Below, piece after piece: positions 11,170-22,761 of a DNA stretch of 64,000 nucleotides (positions are counted from its first letter, which is position 1; the number at the start of each line of letters is the position of its first letter). The position numbers and the translations under genes were made by a program. Below the pieces are notes generated by a model. That model made no database searches, had not been told where the DNA came from, and worked only from the letters and a program-made list of their open reading frames with translations. Source of the DNA: Sepioteuthis lessoniana (taxonomy: Eukaryota; Mollusca; Cephalopoda; Myopsida; Loliginidae); contig OY757917.1 of NCBI GenBank assembly GCA_963585895.1, positions 100,045,112 to 100,109,111 of the forward strand, in the 5' to 3' direction.

Positions 11170-12350
11170 CTAGACACCTACACACAATAGGATGATGCAT
11201 TTGATTCTCATTTTTTCTATTCTCCATGTGCTCATACTATTTGTTTGTTTAGACTTTATTTTGATAAAGATATTTTGAAAGGAAACAAAGGCAAAAACTT
11301 GACAGCAGTAACAGTGATGACTTATCACAGGGGTCTCAAACATGGGCCACAAACTACTTATAAATCTTCAAAAGAAGGATTAGAATAAAAGAGAATATAA
11401 AGGTCATTTAAAAGAAAAAATAATATACAAGAATAACTGTTCACTCTATTGAGCTGTTTAACTTTGGTGATGTATCAAGAACTGATTCTTTAAGTTTGAC
11501 TTGACTATAAGTCCATCATTCAGTTTATGCCCATTATAGTAAAATCTATCAAAAGGAATTATATATTTACTTTTCAAAAATTAGATAAAACAAAAACACT
11601 TGCCATTCTTTTTGGTAACAGTATTACATGTGTGTTAATAATGAATAAACTCATCCATATTTTCGGGTGTTGTGTCCCTTTTACAATAGAACATCAATCA
11701 GTTGCTAAAAACAAAATAAAAATATTCATATTTTTAAACCACTTGTTTTAATGAAATCACAAGTTTTTCTCTTTCTAATTTTTCAACTTGAAAAAAAAAA
11801 AGCAATATTTATGCTTAATTAAAAATGAAAATTTTATAAGTTAACACATTATTATTATTATTGTTGTTGTTGTTGTTGTTGTTGTTGTTATCATCATCAT
11901 TATTATTATTATTCCTTTGTCTGGACATTTTCCTTTCATCAGTCTGTCATCTGAGTTCAAAACATCTGGGAGGCAATTTTGAGTGAAGTTTTTGTTTTGT
12001 TTTTTTCCCTATTCTCTTTGGCTTGTCTGGTTGAAGCAGTTGCTTTAATTGGTAGGGGTCAGGTCATTTGATTTGTCTGCAGAGCTCCCCACAAAAATCA
12101 GCTAATTTGATGAAGAGCAGAAAATGGCCATATTCTCATAATCAATTTAGAAACAATAAAACAACTCTTAAAAATATATATAAAATCAAGAAACAATGTT
12201 AACAATTTTAGAAAAAAAAGGCATTTTTTCTTGCAAGTTGAAATCCAAAAGACCAAAATAATTGGATTATTTAAAAACAACAAATTTTTTGATCACTTTC
12301 ATTATCATCATCATTTTTAGAAATTGATATGTTTTGTATTGTCATGATTT
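11170..12350. other. AT-rich non-coding stretch
   Basis: Apart from the trinucleotide tract at 11850-11912, nothing recognised. Confidence 0.55.
11850..11912. repeat. (ATT)n(GTT)n(ATC)n trinucleotide tract
   Basis: Consecutive ATT, GTT, ATC and ATT runs. Confidence 0.9.
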
Positions 12351-12354
12351 TTGC

Positions 12355-12357
<3 letters not shown>

Positions 12358-12390
<33 letters not shown>
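12358..12390. repeat. (TA)n microsatellite
   Basis: Uninterrupted TA run. Confidence 0.95.
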
Positions 12391-12394
<4 letters not shown>

Positions 12395-12649
12395 TGCAAA
12401 CTCAACCTACATAATTATAAAAGGTTTACATGTACTGTATTTGCTTTCTAGACCCATAAAGAACATAAATTTGAATTTACAATGCAAAAGAAACAATATA
12501 ATAAACAAAAAATACATCAAAGTTATTCTGAATTAAAAAATGTTCATAATTTTGTGTACAGACAGAAGAAAATTAGTGAAAAACAAAATAAACTTTGCCT
12601 GTGGTCTTGAATAAAACTTATTGATGCCAAAATATTACCATATTTGTGG

Positions 12650-12800
12650 ATACATCAATGTCCATAGCTTAATGATGAAAAAAAGATTTTTTATCCTCAA
12701 AATATTCATTTTTCAACATAAACTTCTTTCTTCTCCGTGCACTTAATTCAGTGTTGAATCAAACTATTATTCAGTAAAAATTTCAAATCAAAATTCAGCT
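12650..12800 (-). mobile_element. Possible mariner 3' terminal fragment
   Basis: The stretch containing TATTCATTTTTCAACATAAACTTC resembles, in order and spacing, the fragment at 46247-46430. The shared core is 'taatgatgaaaaa...' followed by 'ttattTTTCAACATAA.CTTCTT'. No usable reading frame remains. Assignment rests on this similarity only. Confidence 0.35.
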
Positions 12801-12873
12801 AAAAACTTTTACTGACTACAGACTTATGATCCCCCTTCATATGTATTCAAAATTCTGTGTGTGTGGAGGGGGG

Positions 12874-13112
12874 GTCCTCGTGGTGTAATGGTTAAAGCGA
12901 TGGACTGAGAAATCGTAGTAAGTGAGTTCGAACTCCAGTCGCGCTATTACGTTCACTTTCAGACAAATACCCTTGGGAAAGATATGAACCCCCTTATCTT
13001 CCCAGCTATGGGTTAAATATTACCACTACTGTTCTTCTAGGAGAATGGCTTTGGCATTGAATAACCTGCAAAGGTTGATATGCCATTAAACAAAAGAAAC
13101 CAAACCAAACAT
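12874..13112 (+). repeat. SINE-T, best-preserved copy (tRNA-derived SINE)
   Basis: The head reads GTCCTCGTGGTGTAATGGTT (box A region) and GTGAGTTCGAACTCC (box B), the split RNA polymerase III promoter of a tRNA. The body (CCCTTGGGAAAGATATGAAC...) and a tail TTTGGCATTGAATAACCTGC...GGTTGATATGCCATT follow, then an A-rich (AAACC)-like end. The head is followed without break by SINE body, so it is not a tRNA gene. This is the reference for the other SINE-T copies. Confidence 0.9.
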
Positions 13113-13489
13113 CAAAACTGTGTATACATATTTATATGAATGTATCTTTAATTCAAAATATCTTTCTGCAACTAGATGCTCTTCCTAATACCTAAACTTT
13201 GAAGTTTAGAAACCAATGATACCATTCTTTGGTAAATTCTTACAACTTTTAAAAATCTTTGCTGAAAGATGTTCTTGAAATAAAGAACACTGGATTATCA
13301 AGTTAAAATTGATTAATCTGTATAAAGTCATCTTGATGTAGTTCTACTACCAATCAAAAGCAGAAAAACTGCTGCCTTTAATGAAATACATCTTAAAATA
13401 TAGAAGACAAGGAAATTTGACAACATACTTCTTTGATTATGCAACACTGTATATAAATAAAACACAATTGAGAGATAGATAAAAGGTTA

Positions 13490-13745
13490 ATTTAGAATCA
13501 CTAAGAACTACAGAGGTATAACTCTTACTGCATTAGCTGCTAAAGGTTTATAATGCCCTGCTTCTCAATCATATCTGACCGGAAGTTGAGAAAATTCTTT
13601 GGAAAAATCAGAATGCTTTTTGGAGAAATCAATCCACAACTTCTCGGTTTCTGATATAGTGAATCTTTGAAGGAGTACATACAAAAAATCTCGAGGCAAC
13701 ACTTTTGTTTGTAAATTTCTCCAATGCATTTGATTCCATACACAA
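13490..13745. other. Unassigned segment with 67-codon minus frame
   Basis: A minus frame at 13540-13743 has normal composition (SPKSILIFPKNFLNFRSD) and sits directly beside Rep-A copy 3. No acceptor or domain was recognised. Confidence 0.2.
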
Positions 13746-13751
13746 GAAAAA

Positions 13752-14446
13752 TGGTTGGTTATGTTTTATGGCACATCAACACTTGTTCATTTAATGCCAA
13801 ATCCTATTCCTACATGTATATTGAATATATATGATTTATAAATGAAAAGTTTTTAGGTAATAATTTTTACATGAGCCACAGTTCATTTGTTTGTACACAG
13901 TTAAATGGTTTCAAGAATTGCTATCCAGCACTAAGAATTCAATTTAACATCAGTCATTTGTTTAGGTTATTTGGTTTAATGGCTTTTTAAAGCCAAACCT
14001 TATTTATATATATGATTTGTAAGGAAAAAGTTTGAAAGTAATTTTATTTTTAAATGAGAGTTAATTTGTTTGTACACCATTAAATGGTTTCAAGTATTGC
14101 TATCTAATACTAATTAATGTATTCAAAACTTCAATCATTTGAACACGGTTAAATGATTCCAAACATTGCCATGTGACACCAATAATTCAATTAAACATCA
14201 GCCATTGGTTTGCACACAGTTAAATGGTTTCAAGTATCATAAATGATTAAAGAATTCTATTTGACCTATAGATAGGACCCTAACAAATACTCCCACTCTG
14301 GGTCAGAGTGGACCTGGAAGTGATGGCAATGAAGGAGTACTCTAGATTCTCCAAAGCTCAAGAACTGGAGCCTCAGCATCTGATAGCTTAGTGTCATATC
14401 AGGACACTCGTTTGGAGGTGGGTCTTACCCATCTGCATCATTGCTT
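13752..14446 (-). repeat. Rep-A copy 3, with part of tail/middle duplicated
   Basis: The tail (TTTTATGGCACATCAACACT), then a second tail-like start near 13965, several GTTAAATGGTTTCAAGTAT-type units, and the core to CATATCAGGACACTCGTTTG. The 5' head is incomplete. Confidence 0.75.
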
Positions 14447-14639
14447 GAGTCTTGCAATGAGATACATTAGCACCATTTCTATTCATAATCTGCCTAGATT
14501 ACATACTGAAAATGTCAATAGATCAAATAAGAAAATGGTTTCACACTAAAAAAGGCAAGAAGCAGACTACACAAATGATATAGAACTTCTCACAAATACA
14601 CCTGGCTTGAGCTAAATGTCTGTGACATAGCCTGGAGCA

Positions 14640-14775
14640 GGCAGCAAAAGGCAAGATAAAGAGGTTCATACCTTTCCTAAGAGTATTAATTCAAAAGTGA
14701 AAGTAATAGAGTGACTGGAGTTTGAACTCCGTGCTACAGTTCAGCACTTTAGCCATTATGCCACAGGGTATCCTG
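14640..14775 (-). repeat. SINE-T fragment (head and body)
   Basis: Minus-sense copy with body GGTTCATACCTTTCCTAAGA, box B-like CTGGAGTTTGAACTCC and box A-like end GCCATTATGCCAC. The 3' tail is missing. It sits about 40 bp from the LINE copy at 14817. Confidence 0.65.
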
Positions 14776-14816
14776 ATCAGCCTTTATGATTTCTAATTAT
14801 ATTTACTATATCTGTC

Positions 14817-15292
14817 CACGACCTAACCGATAAAATGAAACGCAGTTTCTTCCAGGCAGCGGTCACATCGATACTGCTATATGGATGCACTACATGGACG
14901 CTAACAAAACGGCTGGAGAAGAAACTAGATGGCAATTACACAAGAATGCTGCGTGCAATCCTGAACAAGTCCTGGCAGCAACACCCCACAAGACACCAAC
15001 TGTACGGCCACCTGCCCCCTATCACGAAAACTATTCAAGTTAGGCGAACCAGACATGCAGGACATTGCTGGAGAAGCAGAGATGAACTCATAAGAGATGT
15101 ACTCTTATGGATCCCCACACATGGCCGCGCAAAAGCAGGACGACCAGCACGAACGTACATTCAGCAGCTATGTGAGGATACAGGTTGTTGTCCTGAAGAC
15201 CTGCCTAGGGCGATGAACGATAGGGAGGAGTGGCGAGAGAGGGTCAGGGATATCCGTGCTGCCAGCACGATATGATGATGATGATATATATA
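14817..15292 (+). mobile_element. LINE 3' end (RTE-like), 5'-truncated, open frame kept
   Basis: A 146-codon frame (14835-15275) encodes the C-terminal region of a non-LTR retrotransposon protein: MKRSFFQAAVTSILLYGCTT, then LRAILNKSWQQHPTRHQLYG, RTRHAGHCWRSRDELI, and a final DREEWRERVRDIRAAS. The family end is typical: the stop lies within TGATGATGATGATG, and a short-repeat tail of this kind is characteristic of RTE-type LINEs. Homology to the second copy (22762) begins at DLTDKM just before the ATG, so the copy is 5'-truncated rather than a true gene start. It is relatively CpG-rich and uninterrupted, hence comparatively recent. The RTE clade is my inference. Confidence 0.8.
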
Positions 15293-15464
15293 TATATGTT
15301 TCTGTCCAACCAAGAAGGAAATGACCAAAACCTCCAAAATGTACATGCTATTCCACAGTCATCAACATACTTGACACATTCTTTCTGAAGTTTCTTTAAC
15401 CTTTAAAGGAATTGATAAAAAATAATTTCCCTTTGGCTAGGCCAAGAACTTTTTAGTTCTCTCC

Positions 15465-15467
<3 letters not shown>

Positions 15468-15501
<34 letters not shown>

Positions 15502-15512
15502 AGAGAGAGAGA
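15468..15512. repeat. (TA)n followed by (GA)n
   Basis: TA run ending in a short GA run. Confidence 0.95.
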
Positions 15513-16307
15513 AATGGGTTGAGCTTAAAATACAATGATAATTATTATTTCATTTGTGTCCCTACTGCCAGAGTTTTCAGTGCTTCTGTGAATATAACCA
15601 TTAATGTACCAGAATGATAAATCTTATTTGTGATATCATAAGTAGCAATAAATAGCTAATTATTAAACAGATAACTTTAGAGAAGAAAATAGAAAAAAAA
15701 ATCACCAGTGTTTTGCTTTTGTTTGCTTTTTATTTTCATTTTTAAATATTAAGAAAACATCAATATCAGTATTGCTAAAAATTTATCTTGTAAACTTAAA
15801 ATAAAGCAATCACATTCTTCAAAGATTTAGTATCGAATACAACTGTTTAATTGGTAAAAATTGTTATTTTTTTGCATATTCCTACAGTAACAAAATTCCT
15901 AATTTTTATGAATTATAAATAATACACCTTTTAATATATGATTTTTTTAAGTTTAAGAGTTTTTGTAAAAATTTGGAAGATATGCATTGACATTTATTTG
16001 TTTTTATTTCAAAGGAAACAATGTCATTCAGCACTATAAAAAAATGTTGTTTTTTTTTGTATTGTTGGCCAAATACAGACTTGTGAGTTTTAGTCACAGG
16101 GAAGGTTTACAAAGCTGAATTATTCACAGAGCCATCTTAGAAAGAATTAGCTAAGGCAATTTCAATCTGGTCAAGAAAACATAACTTGATTATGATTATC
16201 AAATTAAGAAACAATTCCTTTGAAATTTCCAGGAATGCAAGGAAAATAACATTTGATTAAAAAAAAAAAATGCAACAAACTAAAGGAAAAGTGTTGTCAG
16301 TTCTCAC

Positions 16308-16445
16308 CTGGGTCTGAGACTCAGACAGTGTCATAATTGTGCGGACAGGAGTAATATGATTCAATGAAATATCTTCATTATCCTTTTGTTGGCTGGATGA
16401 TGATGATGAGCCAGACATCATTGTTGGTGGAAGAGTCTTTCACAA
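16308..16445 (-). CDS. Probable first coding exon of an unidentified host gene
   Basis: Read on the minus strand, a long T-rich tract ending in TATTTCAG (just right of 16445) forms a strong splice acceptor. The exon ends at 16308 with CCCAG followed by GTGAGAAC, a near-consensus donor. Two adjacent ATGs (16421-16416) open a frame of exactly 38 codons that reaches the donor in phase 0. It begins MMSG with a run of six serines and continues through DNEDISLNHITPVRTIMTLS. The 24 nt between acceptor and ATG would be 5' UTR, so at least one untranslated exon should lie to the right. The peptide is polar and looks disordered. I do not recognise the family and could not find a convincing next exon to the left. 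The splice signals and frame are seen directly; that it is a gene is inferred. Confidence 0.65.
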
Positions 16446-16940
16446 CTGAAATATTGGTGATAAGAAAAAAAAAAAGCAAACCTGAAAATTAAAAAAAAAA
16501 ATTCATAGGTGAACTTGCAGAACAGAATTTTTGTTTAGAGGAGATAGAGGTTCTAAACAAGGTATTTTTCTATAAACTTGAATTCAAAAATAAAGAAAAC
16601 TTAGATTTTTGAATTAATAGGGAAAGTATATCTGCTTTATATTTTGGAAAGATATAACACTGAGTGATATAAAAGATATAGGGAGTGAATAGAACACTTA
16701 AAAAACTGTGTTATAGGAATATAGAATGGTTTCAAATTCTTTTAAAAGACATGAAGTTTAAAATTTCTAATAGTACAAATACCTCCTTTTGCATACACTC
16801 CTTCTTGTACAAAATCAAACAACTACACACTGATCATCTATCAAAGTCCAGGTAAAAACAAGCAAAATAAAGTATATATGAGATAAACAAAGGGTAATGA
16901 TGAACTCAAAATATGTTTGTAGGTAATCAGTATCTGCAAG

Positions 16941-17120
16941 TTTTATTAATATTTCAGTGTTTGTTTACATCATCTTTCAAATATTATAAAAAAGACATTT
17001 ATACAAGTATAAATATGAACAGTTTTGTTAATATTTTATTTTGCTTCTATGTATACTTGTATAAATGTACCTTATAATATTTTGAGGACGATGGAAATAA
17101 ACACTGAAATATTAATAAAA
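16941..17120. repeat. 180-bp near-perfect hairpin (foldback)
   Basis: Arm 16941-17011 (starting TTTTATTAATATTTCAGTGT) pairs with 17052-17120 (ending CACTGAAATATTAATAAAA) with few mismatches, leaving a 40-nt loop. It may be a very small MITE or decayed hairpin element. It lies about 500 bp upstream of the minus-strand host exon. Confidence 0.7.
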
Positions 17121-17129
17121 CAAACAATG

Positions 17130-20100
17130 ACTCTTTCTTAATCAGATAATTATTATCTACTAGCATATTTTAAAATTATCATAACCATTTATCAAAATAC
17201 CAACAGCTAATAAATTGAATAATGAAATGTTTATCCACTAAAAATATGTTTTACCAAGTCCCCTTCATATCTTCTAACTGTATAATAGATAAGTTTTTCA
17301 CCTTTTCTACCTAAATGAATTGGCAGTCAAAAAAAAACAAAAAAACTCACACACACCTTTTGACTGCCCTCAATCAATTAAGACTTAAATCATGAAAAGT
17401 AGCTATGAGTAAATTGTAGGGCAGGCTGAGCTCTTTAGCTTTGGTATGGTAATTAGTCAAGGAGAAGGAAAACTCTGAATTCAAATCAGTTGTACTCTAC
17501 TAAGAAAATGACCTTGTTTCATATCATGTCCATGAAAGAGGGATTAGATAAATACATACAAATATTATAACTATTAATACTATTATATCTGTAACTACAA
17601 GGGTACAGGTTGTAGCTTATTAGGTTAAAAACATTACCATTACTCTTATTTATACTATTAGAATTCTAGTTACTTTGATAATAAACTGATAATTTATCCT
17701 CCAGTCAGAACTCCCTCATTTTATTTGGAAAGGAAATTCAGAGCATAACCTGATGTCTGCAGTTATTATATAGGTACCATAGGTATTTTTCAGGAGTACC
17801 CACATTAAAAAGACCATGTGTTGAATTCCATATAATAGCTATAGGAATAAATACTTCTAATTCAAGTCAAATGATAATTTCTGTTTTCTTAAAGACCATT
17901 TAGTAAAGTTCAAGGCAGAAGTTTTTATTAATTTGTACTGCTTCTTCTTTCCATAGCATTTGATCATAAATGTATAATATGTAATCATAAAATTTCTGAG
18001 CTATGATAGAATAATGTCGCAGATAATAGAGAGAATATAGGGAAAAATTAATAATAATGATGATGATGATGTTTTAGTGTTTAATCCCCCTAATTAGTAA
18101 ATCCTTAGATATAGTATCAAAGTATCATGAAAAAGAACCTTCCTTATTGTATGGCCAATTATGTAAAATGACTGATAATGCAACAGAGTGTAGGAAAATT
18201 TTAGCTAGTGCCTTTCTTCAGAATATTTATAAAATACAGTACTGGACCAAGTAGCAAAATTTGCATACATGGGTTCAACAGGAACAAGAAATAAATACAA
18301 AGATAAGGACTAAATCAATCAACTAATACAAAATATCCCCTAGCAAGGAGAGACTAAAAAAAAAAAAATAAAATAAAAATAATAATAATAATAATAATAG
18401 ACGACGGAAGAAGGGTAGAGGGTACATTACCTAAATGTTTTATGCCAATAAGAACATCTATAAAAAAAATTCAGTGTATAATAATCATAATTCATTAACT
18501 CCAAAATGATTTTTTTGAATACTAGCATTCAGCAATTAATGTTTATAATTGTTACACTTTTTTATTATCCAATACAGTGTTCTTAAACTATTTTTGTAAT
18601 CTTACAAATTATCATAGATAATTCTTTTTATCAGAAGAGAAATTTGTAGAACTGAACACAATATGCTGCTATTTCAACAACTGACTGTTTCCCTTACTTT
18701 AAATTATACAAGTTATTGTGATTTTTTAAAAGGCACTGTTAGTTTGAGGGCAAAACAGAGCAGTTACTTTCTAAAGAAATCAACATCACACAATACAGAT
18801 CCATGTACACATTTTAAACTTTATCATTACAATTTGATAAACCATCTTTTTATCATTAGATATATAGATAGCTTTAAATCTCTTTATTTTACTTATCATT
18901 ATTCTATTCCAGTTCAGATATTACATGATTTCATGTTATATGTTTATGAGCAAACTCAATGGAAAGAAGAAATAGTACAAAATAGTAAAACATCTGCCGA
19001 GAATTTAGCTAAATGTTCTGTGAAAAAATAGAAAAAACTTTGAAAAAAAATATCTCTCAAAAATAAATGTATATCTTATCTTAAATTTCTGTATAACTCA
19101 TTTATTGATAACAATCTGAATTATCTAACTACATAGGGTAAGAGGTCAAGATTTTACAGCTGGTTATAATGACAAGAAAATAATTCCTTGGCACTGATGA
19201 GGAGCAGGAAAGGTTTGTTTCCATCTTAGTCAAGTTACAAAAAAGTTCTGAATATATATAAACTTATTTTAAACAAAGGAATGATACTTAAATAAAGATG
19301 ACTAAAATACGACTAAAAAGAAAAACAAAAAAAAACTAAGGGGCCATTTTGACTGGTGCTTTTCCAACAAAAGGTAAAATTTATGTTAAAACTATGTAAA
19401 AAAAATAAAGTGACAGACAGTAAAGTCGTGGAGAGAGAGAACAATAAAAAAAACTTTTTTTTCAAGTTCAAATTTTCCAAACAACCTTTATGGGTATGTA
19501 TTAGAAAAGTCATAGAATTTCCATGTAGAATCATTGTTTCTAAACATCTTGATAATATATTCAAATTTCAAGTTGTATTGAACAAGTCTGCTGTAGACAA
19601 TGGGTTTTTTTCAGAACTTTTAGAATTATAGTAAAAATATTTCCCTTAAGATGAAAAAAATACAAATAAATTCATAACTAAGAAATTAAAGATTTCTGAT
19701 TTTTTAAAATTTCTCAGTTCTTTCTTGCCAATAATAGGTAATTTTATTTTTTACTATAAAACCTTCCCTTGATTCCAAGTAGCATGCATTTCAACTTTGC
19801 AGGTTCCACATCAAACAATTTTTTTCTCTATCAATAAAAATCAGACAAACAAACTTTTCCTAATTCAGATTATAGATGATAGGAAACAACATCAGAAGAG
19901 ATATATGAAAATAAGCAAAACTTAGAGAAATGGGTTTTTTTTGTCATACTTTTTCTATTGTTGCTTAGATAGAACTATTTCAACTTTTCAAAGAAATAAC
20001 AAACCTAAATGTCAGATAAATCTAGTCTTAACTATTTACATAATAATTGATAGTGTTTATTTTTCCTTAAACTTATACAATAGCATAAGCACCTATGAGT

Positions 20101-20350
20101 CATTTTTACTTCCTGATATTTGGCAAATGCTCTAAACATTTTCTTTAGTACAAAAAAAGAAAGAACATGATTTTTTCTTGTTTATCTTTGATATGTTTTG
20201 CATTTCTTGGGCCTTTCATCTAAATCAAAATGGCAATAAAGGTCTTCTCTTCCCAATTCACACTTGATTTCAAATTATATGATATTTTGATAGTCAAGAA
20301 GTGTACCTGATAGGTGCAAAAGAATGCAGTTTTAAAGCAGTTTACAGATT
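17130..20350. other. AT-rich non-coding stretch upstream of the host exon
   Basis: Contains short AAT and GAT runs (18058-18070, 18378-18400) and the doubtful frame at 18663. The host gene's 5' untranslated exon and promoter may lie here or beyond, but no CpG-rich promoter was seen. Confidence 0.5.
18663..19031 (+). other. 122-codon open frame, no recognised domain
   Basis: An ATG-started frame of 122 codons in AT-rich DNA. The product mixes aromatic and polar residues (for example LYHYNLINHLFIIRYIDSF) and ends EEIVQNSKTSAENLAKCSVKK minus its first residues. It lacks low-complexity repeats, signal peptide or motif. It lies about 2.2 kb upstream of the minus-strand host exon but on the opposite strand. 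No splice signals or family resemblance were found. Chance is the likeliest explanation; a small lineage-specific gene cannot be excluded. Confidence 0.15.
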
Positions 20351-20360
20351 AAACATTGTT

Positions 20361-20362
20361 AT

Positions 20363-20402
<40 letters not shown>
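20361..20402. repeat. (CA)n(TA)n microsatellite
   Basis: Compound run; it ends at GGTGTCCTAAAAATCA, which could be a TA-targeting transposon end, but no partner was found. Confidence 0.95.
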
Positions 20403-20404
<2 letters not shown>

Positions 20405-20649
20405 TGTCCTAAAAATCATTTTGAGAATTAGAGACAATTTCTCAATGAAGCTGAAAATAAAGAGCATCCATGTCACAGAATTTTTCATAGTTAAAGCATG
20501 TTGATCTCCATTTTGGAAATTTCTCTTTCGTATTAGAATAATTATAAATAGTTAAAAAAACACAAATGTTATTCAATTTCTAAATGTCAAAGTGACTTTT
20601 ACAATATCCTTTACATTCATCCATATTCACACTGTTGAAATTTATAAAT

Positions 20650-21120
20650 TTGGCAGTTAATATCTGCTCGAATCTGATAGGCTGTTTTAAGGTTGTGCCG
20701 TTAGTTCCTTCTCCTTACTGTTATTTAAGTTAGACCCAGAAGGGTCTTCTCCCATTTTTTGTTTTTTTTTTCAAGCATGAGCTGAAGCCTCAGCCAGGCT
20801 CGCTCCTTTTGCTTTGCAAGGTCTTGTTTATTCGCCATCAATTTTAGGCAGTTTTTCTTAAGTAAGGTGGCTTAAACAAAATAGGCCCATTAGTCTTAGG
20901 CTAAGCCTCTTTTTCTTATAGGGTTTTTATGGTTACTTGTGGAAACAATCCTACTACAGGCTATTTGTGGTTTTGGCATGCTGTCTCCTTCAAAAGAAAA
21001 TTGAGTCTAAGGTCTAGAGTCAGTATTATTGGACTTTTGCCAACAAAGGATGCTGTTGGCTGGGTCAGAAAATGTGGTAAAAGCCTCTGTAGGCTCAACA
21101 GAAAAAATTTGAGTTAAAAC
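20650..21120. other. GC-richer unassigned segment
   Basis: This 470-bp segment differs from its AT-rich flanks (CAGCCAGGCTCGCTCC, TGCTGTTGGCTGGGTC) and holds a 62-codon frame without a motif. It probably belongs to an unrecognised repeat cut by Rep-A copy 4. Confidence 0.3.
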
Positions 21121-21245
21121 AAAAGATATTCATATTCATTTTTATACTTAACTGCCAATTGTTGCACTGATCCTGCTAATTGGGAGCAATTTTTCACCTG
21201 AATTTTTAAAACAATAAGGATATTGTTATGTTGACCCACGATTAT

Positions 21246-21985
21246 ATATGGTTTGGTTTGGTTTTATGGCATATCAACCATTGTAGGTTATTTAATGCTA
21301 AATCTATTTTTATACATATATATTAAATATATATGGTTTGGTTTTATGAAATATCAATCATTGTAAGTTATCTAATGCTAAATCTTCCTTATACATATAT
21401 ATTAAAGATATATGGTTTGGTTTGGTTTTATGGCATATCAACCATTGTAGGTTATTTAATATCAAATCCTTTTTATACATATATATTAAATATATGATTT
21501 CTAAACACTTGAGCTCATTTTTTTTTCCACACAGGTAAATGGTTTCACTTATTTTTATATAATTTGAATAATTCTATTTACTATAAATTGTTTGTTTGCA
21601 CACAGTTTAATATTTTCCAAGTATTGCTATGTATCACTCATAATTCAATTAAACATCAGTCATTTGTTTACACATAGTTAAATAATCAAACAGTTCTATT
21701 TAAAACAATTCAGTTTAGCATAAGTACACAGTTTAAATGTCAAACAGTTCTATTTGACCTATGGATAGGACCCTACTAAGTAGTACTAATCTGAGCCAGA
21801 GTGGACCTGGCAGTAATGACAATAAGCGGGTATTCTGCATTCCCCAAAGCTCCAACATTACTGGAACCTCACCATCAGATTGTTGAGTGTCATATCCAGG
21901 ACACTTGTTGGAAGAGTCTTACACTTCTGCAGAGATGAAGTCAGTGTATTCTGCAGCCCCAGATGACTGGGTCAGATTATATAAG
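21246..21985 (-). repeat. Rep-A copy 4, tail repeated three times
   Basis: The tail block GGTTTTATGGCATATCAACC plus its TATA-rich continuation occurs at about 21255, 21337 and 21420 as near-identical tandem units of roughly 80-85 bp. The middle has the second unit type (CAGTTTAGCATAAGTACACA). The full core and head to CAGCCCCAGATGACTGGGTC are present. Confidence 0.8.
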
Positions 21986-22761
21986 GGTAGCAACATGAAG
22001 AGAATCTGACTTTAATATATATGCTCAACTCAAAAGTTCAAGAAATTTCATTGGATAGCCAACTTCTTCTCTTCATGTTCTTCCTCTGTTTGCCACTCCA
22101 TCTTCTTCAGCTAAGGGTTGGTACTCTGTATTGGAAAGAATAAACACTAAGACATCTCTTGTGCACACATTCTTATTTCATAAATTTGTATCTTTATTGA
22201 TATTTCCAACCATGCACATCAAGAATCTAACCTTTCATAATATTGATGGAAAATATAACCTCACAATTTTTATTCATGTGTGAGCCTTGGTTGACACAGA
22301 AAGAAAGAAAATCTAATTCCAACTTCCGAGCTCATAGTCACATAATTAAAAAATCCCCCAATGAGAACTAAGCACTCAACTGACTCCAGAAGTTACAACA
22401 TGACAATCAAACTCTGTTGACCTCAGATATGCATAACAATTCCACTCTGAGCACAAGAGTTTGATTTTTTCCAATTAATCTACACTCTGTGCTAAATAAA
22501 AGATTCAGCGAATCTATCATTCAACAATTCGACCATGAAAAAATCATACAAACATCAACTTTCCAGTATATTTTTTCAAAGTAGTATCATGCATGTATAC
22601 ATATATACTATCTCTCATAAATTAGGAGTAAAAGTAATAGTCAAATATATATTTTTTCTGCATAAATAACATCAAATTAAAACTTAATTCCTTGTTCTTG
22701 AATACTACTACTCTTTTCTTAACCAGCTTATTATTATTATACAACCATATGTTTTGATCAA

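Noticed and set aside
12874-12945. tRNA gene
   Set aside because: Boxes A and B are good, but the acceptor stem does not close and the sequence runs on into SINE body and tail shared with other copies.
20403-20440. Transposon end beginning GGTGTCCTAAAAATCA after a TA run
   Set aside because: It looks like a TA-inserting transposon terminus, but no inverted partner was found within the next 2 kb, so no element is claimed.
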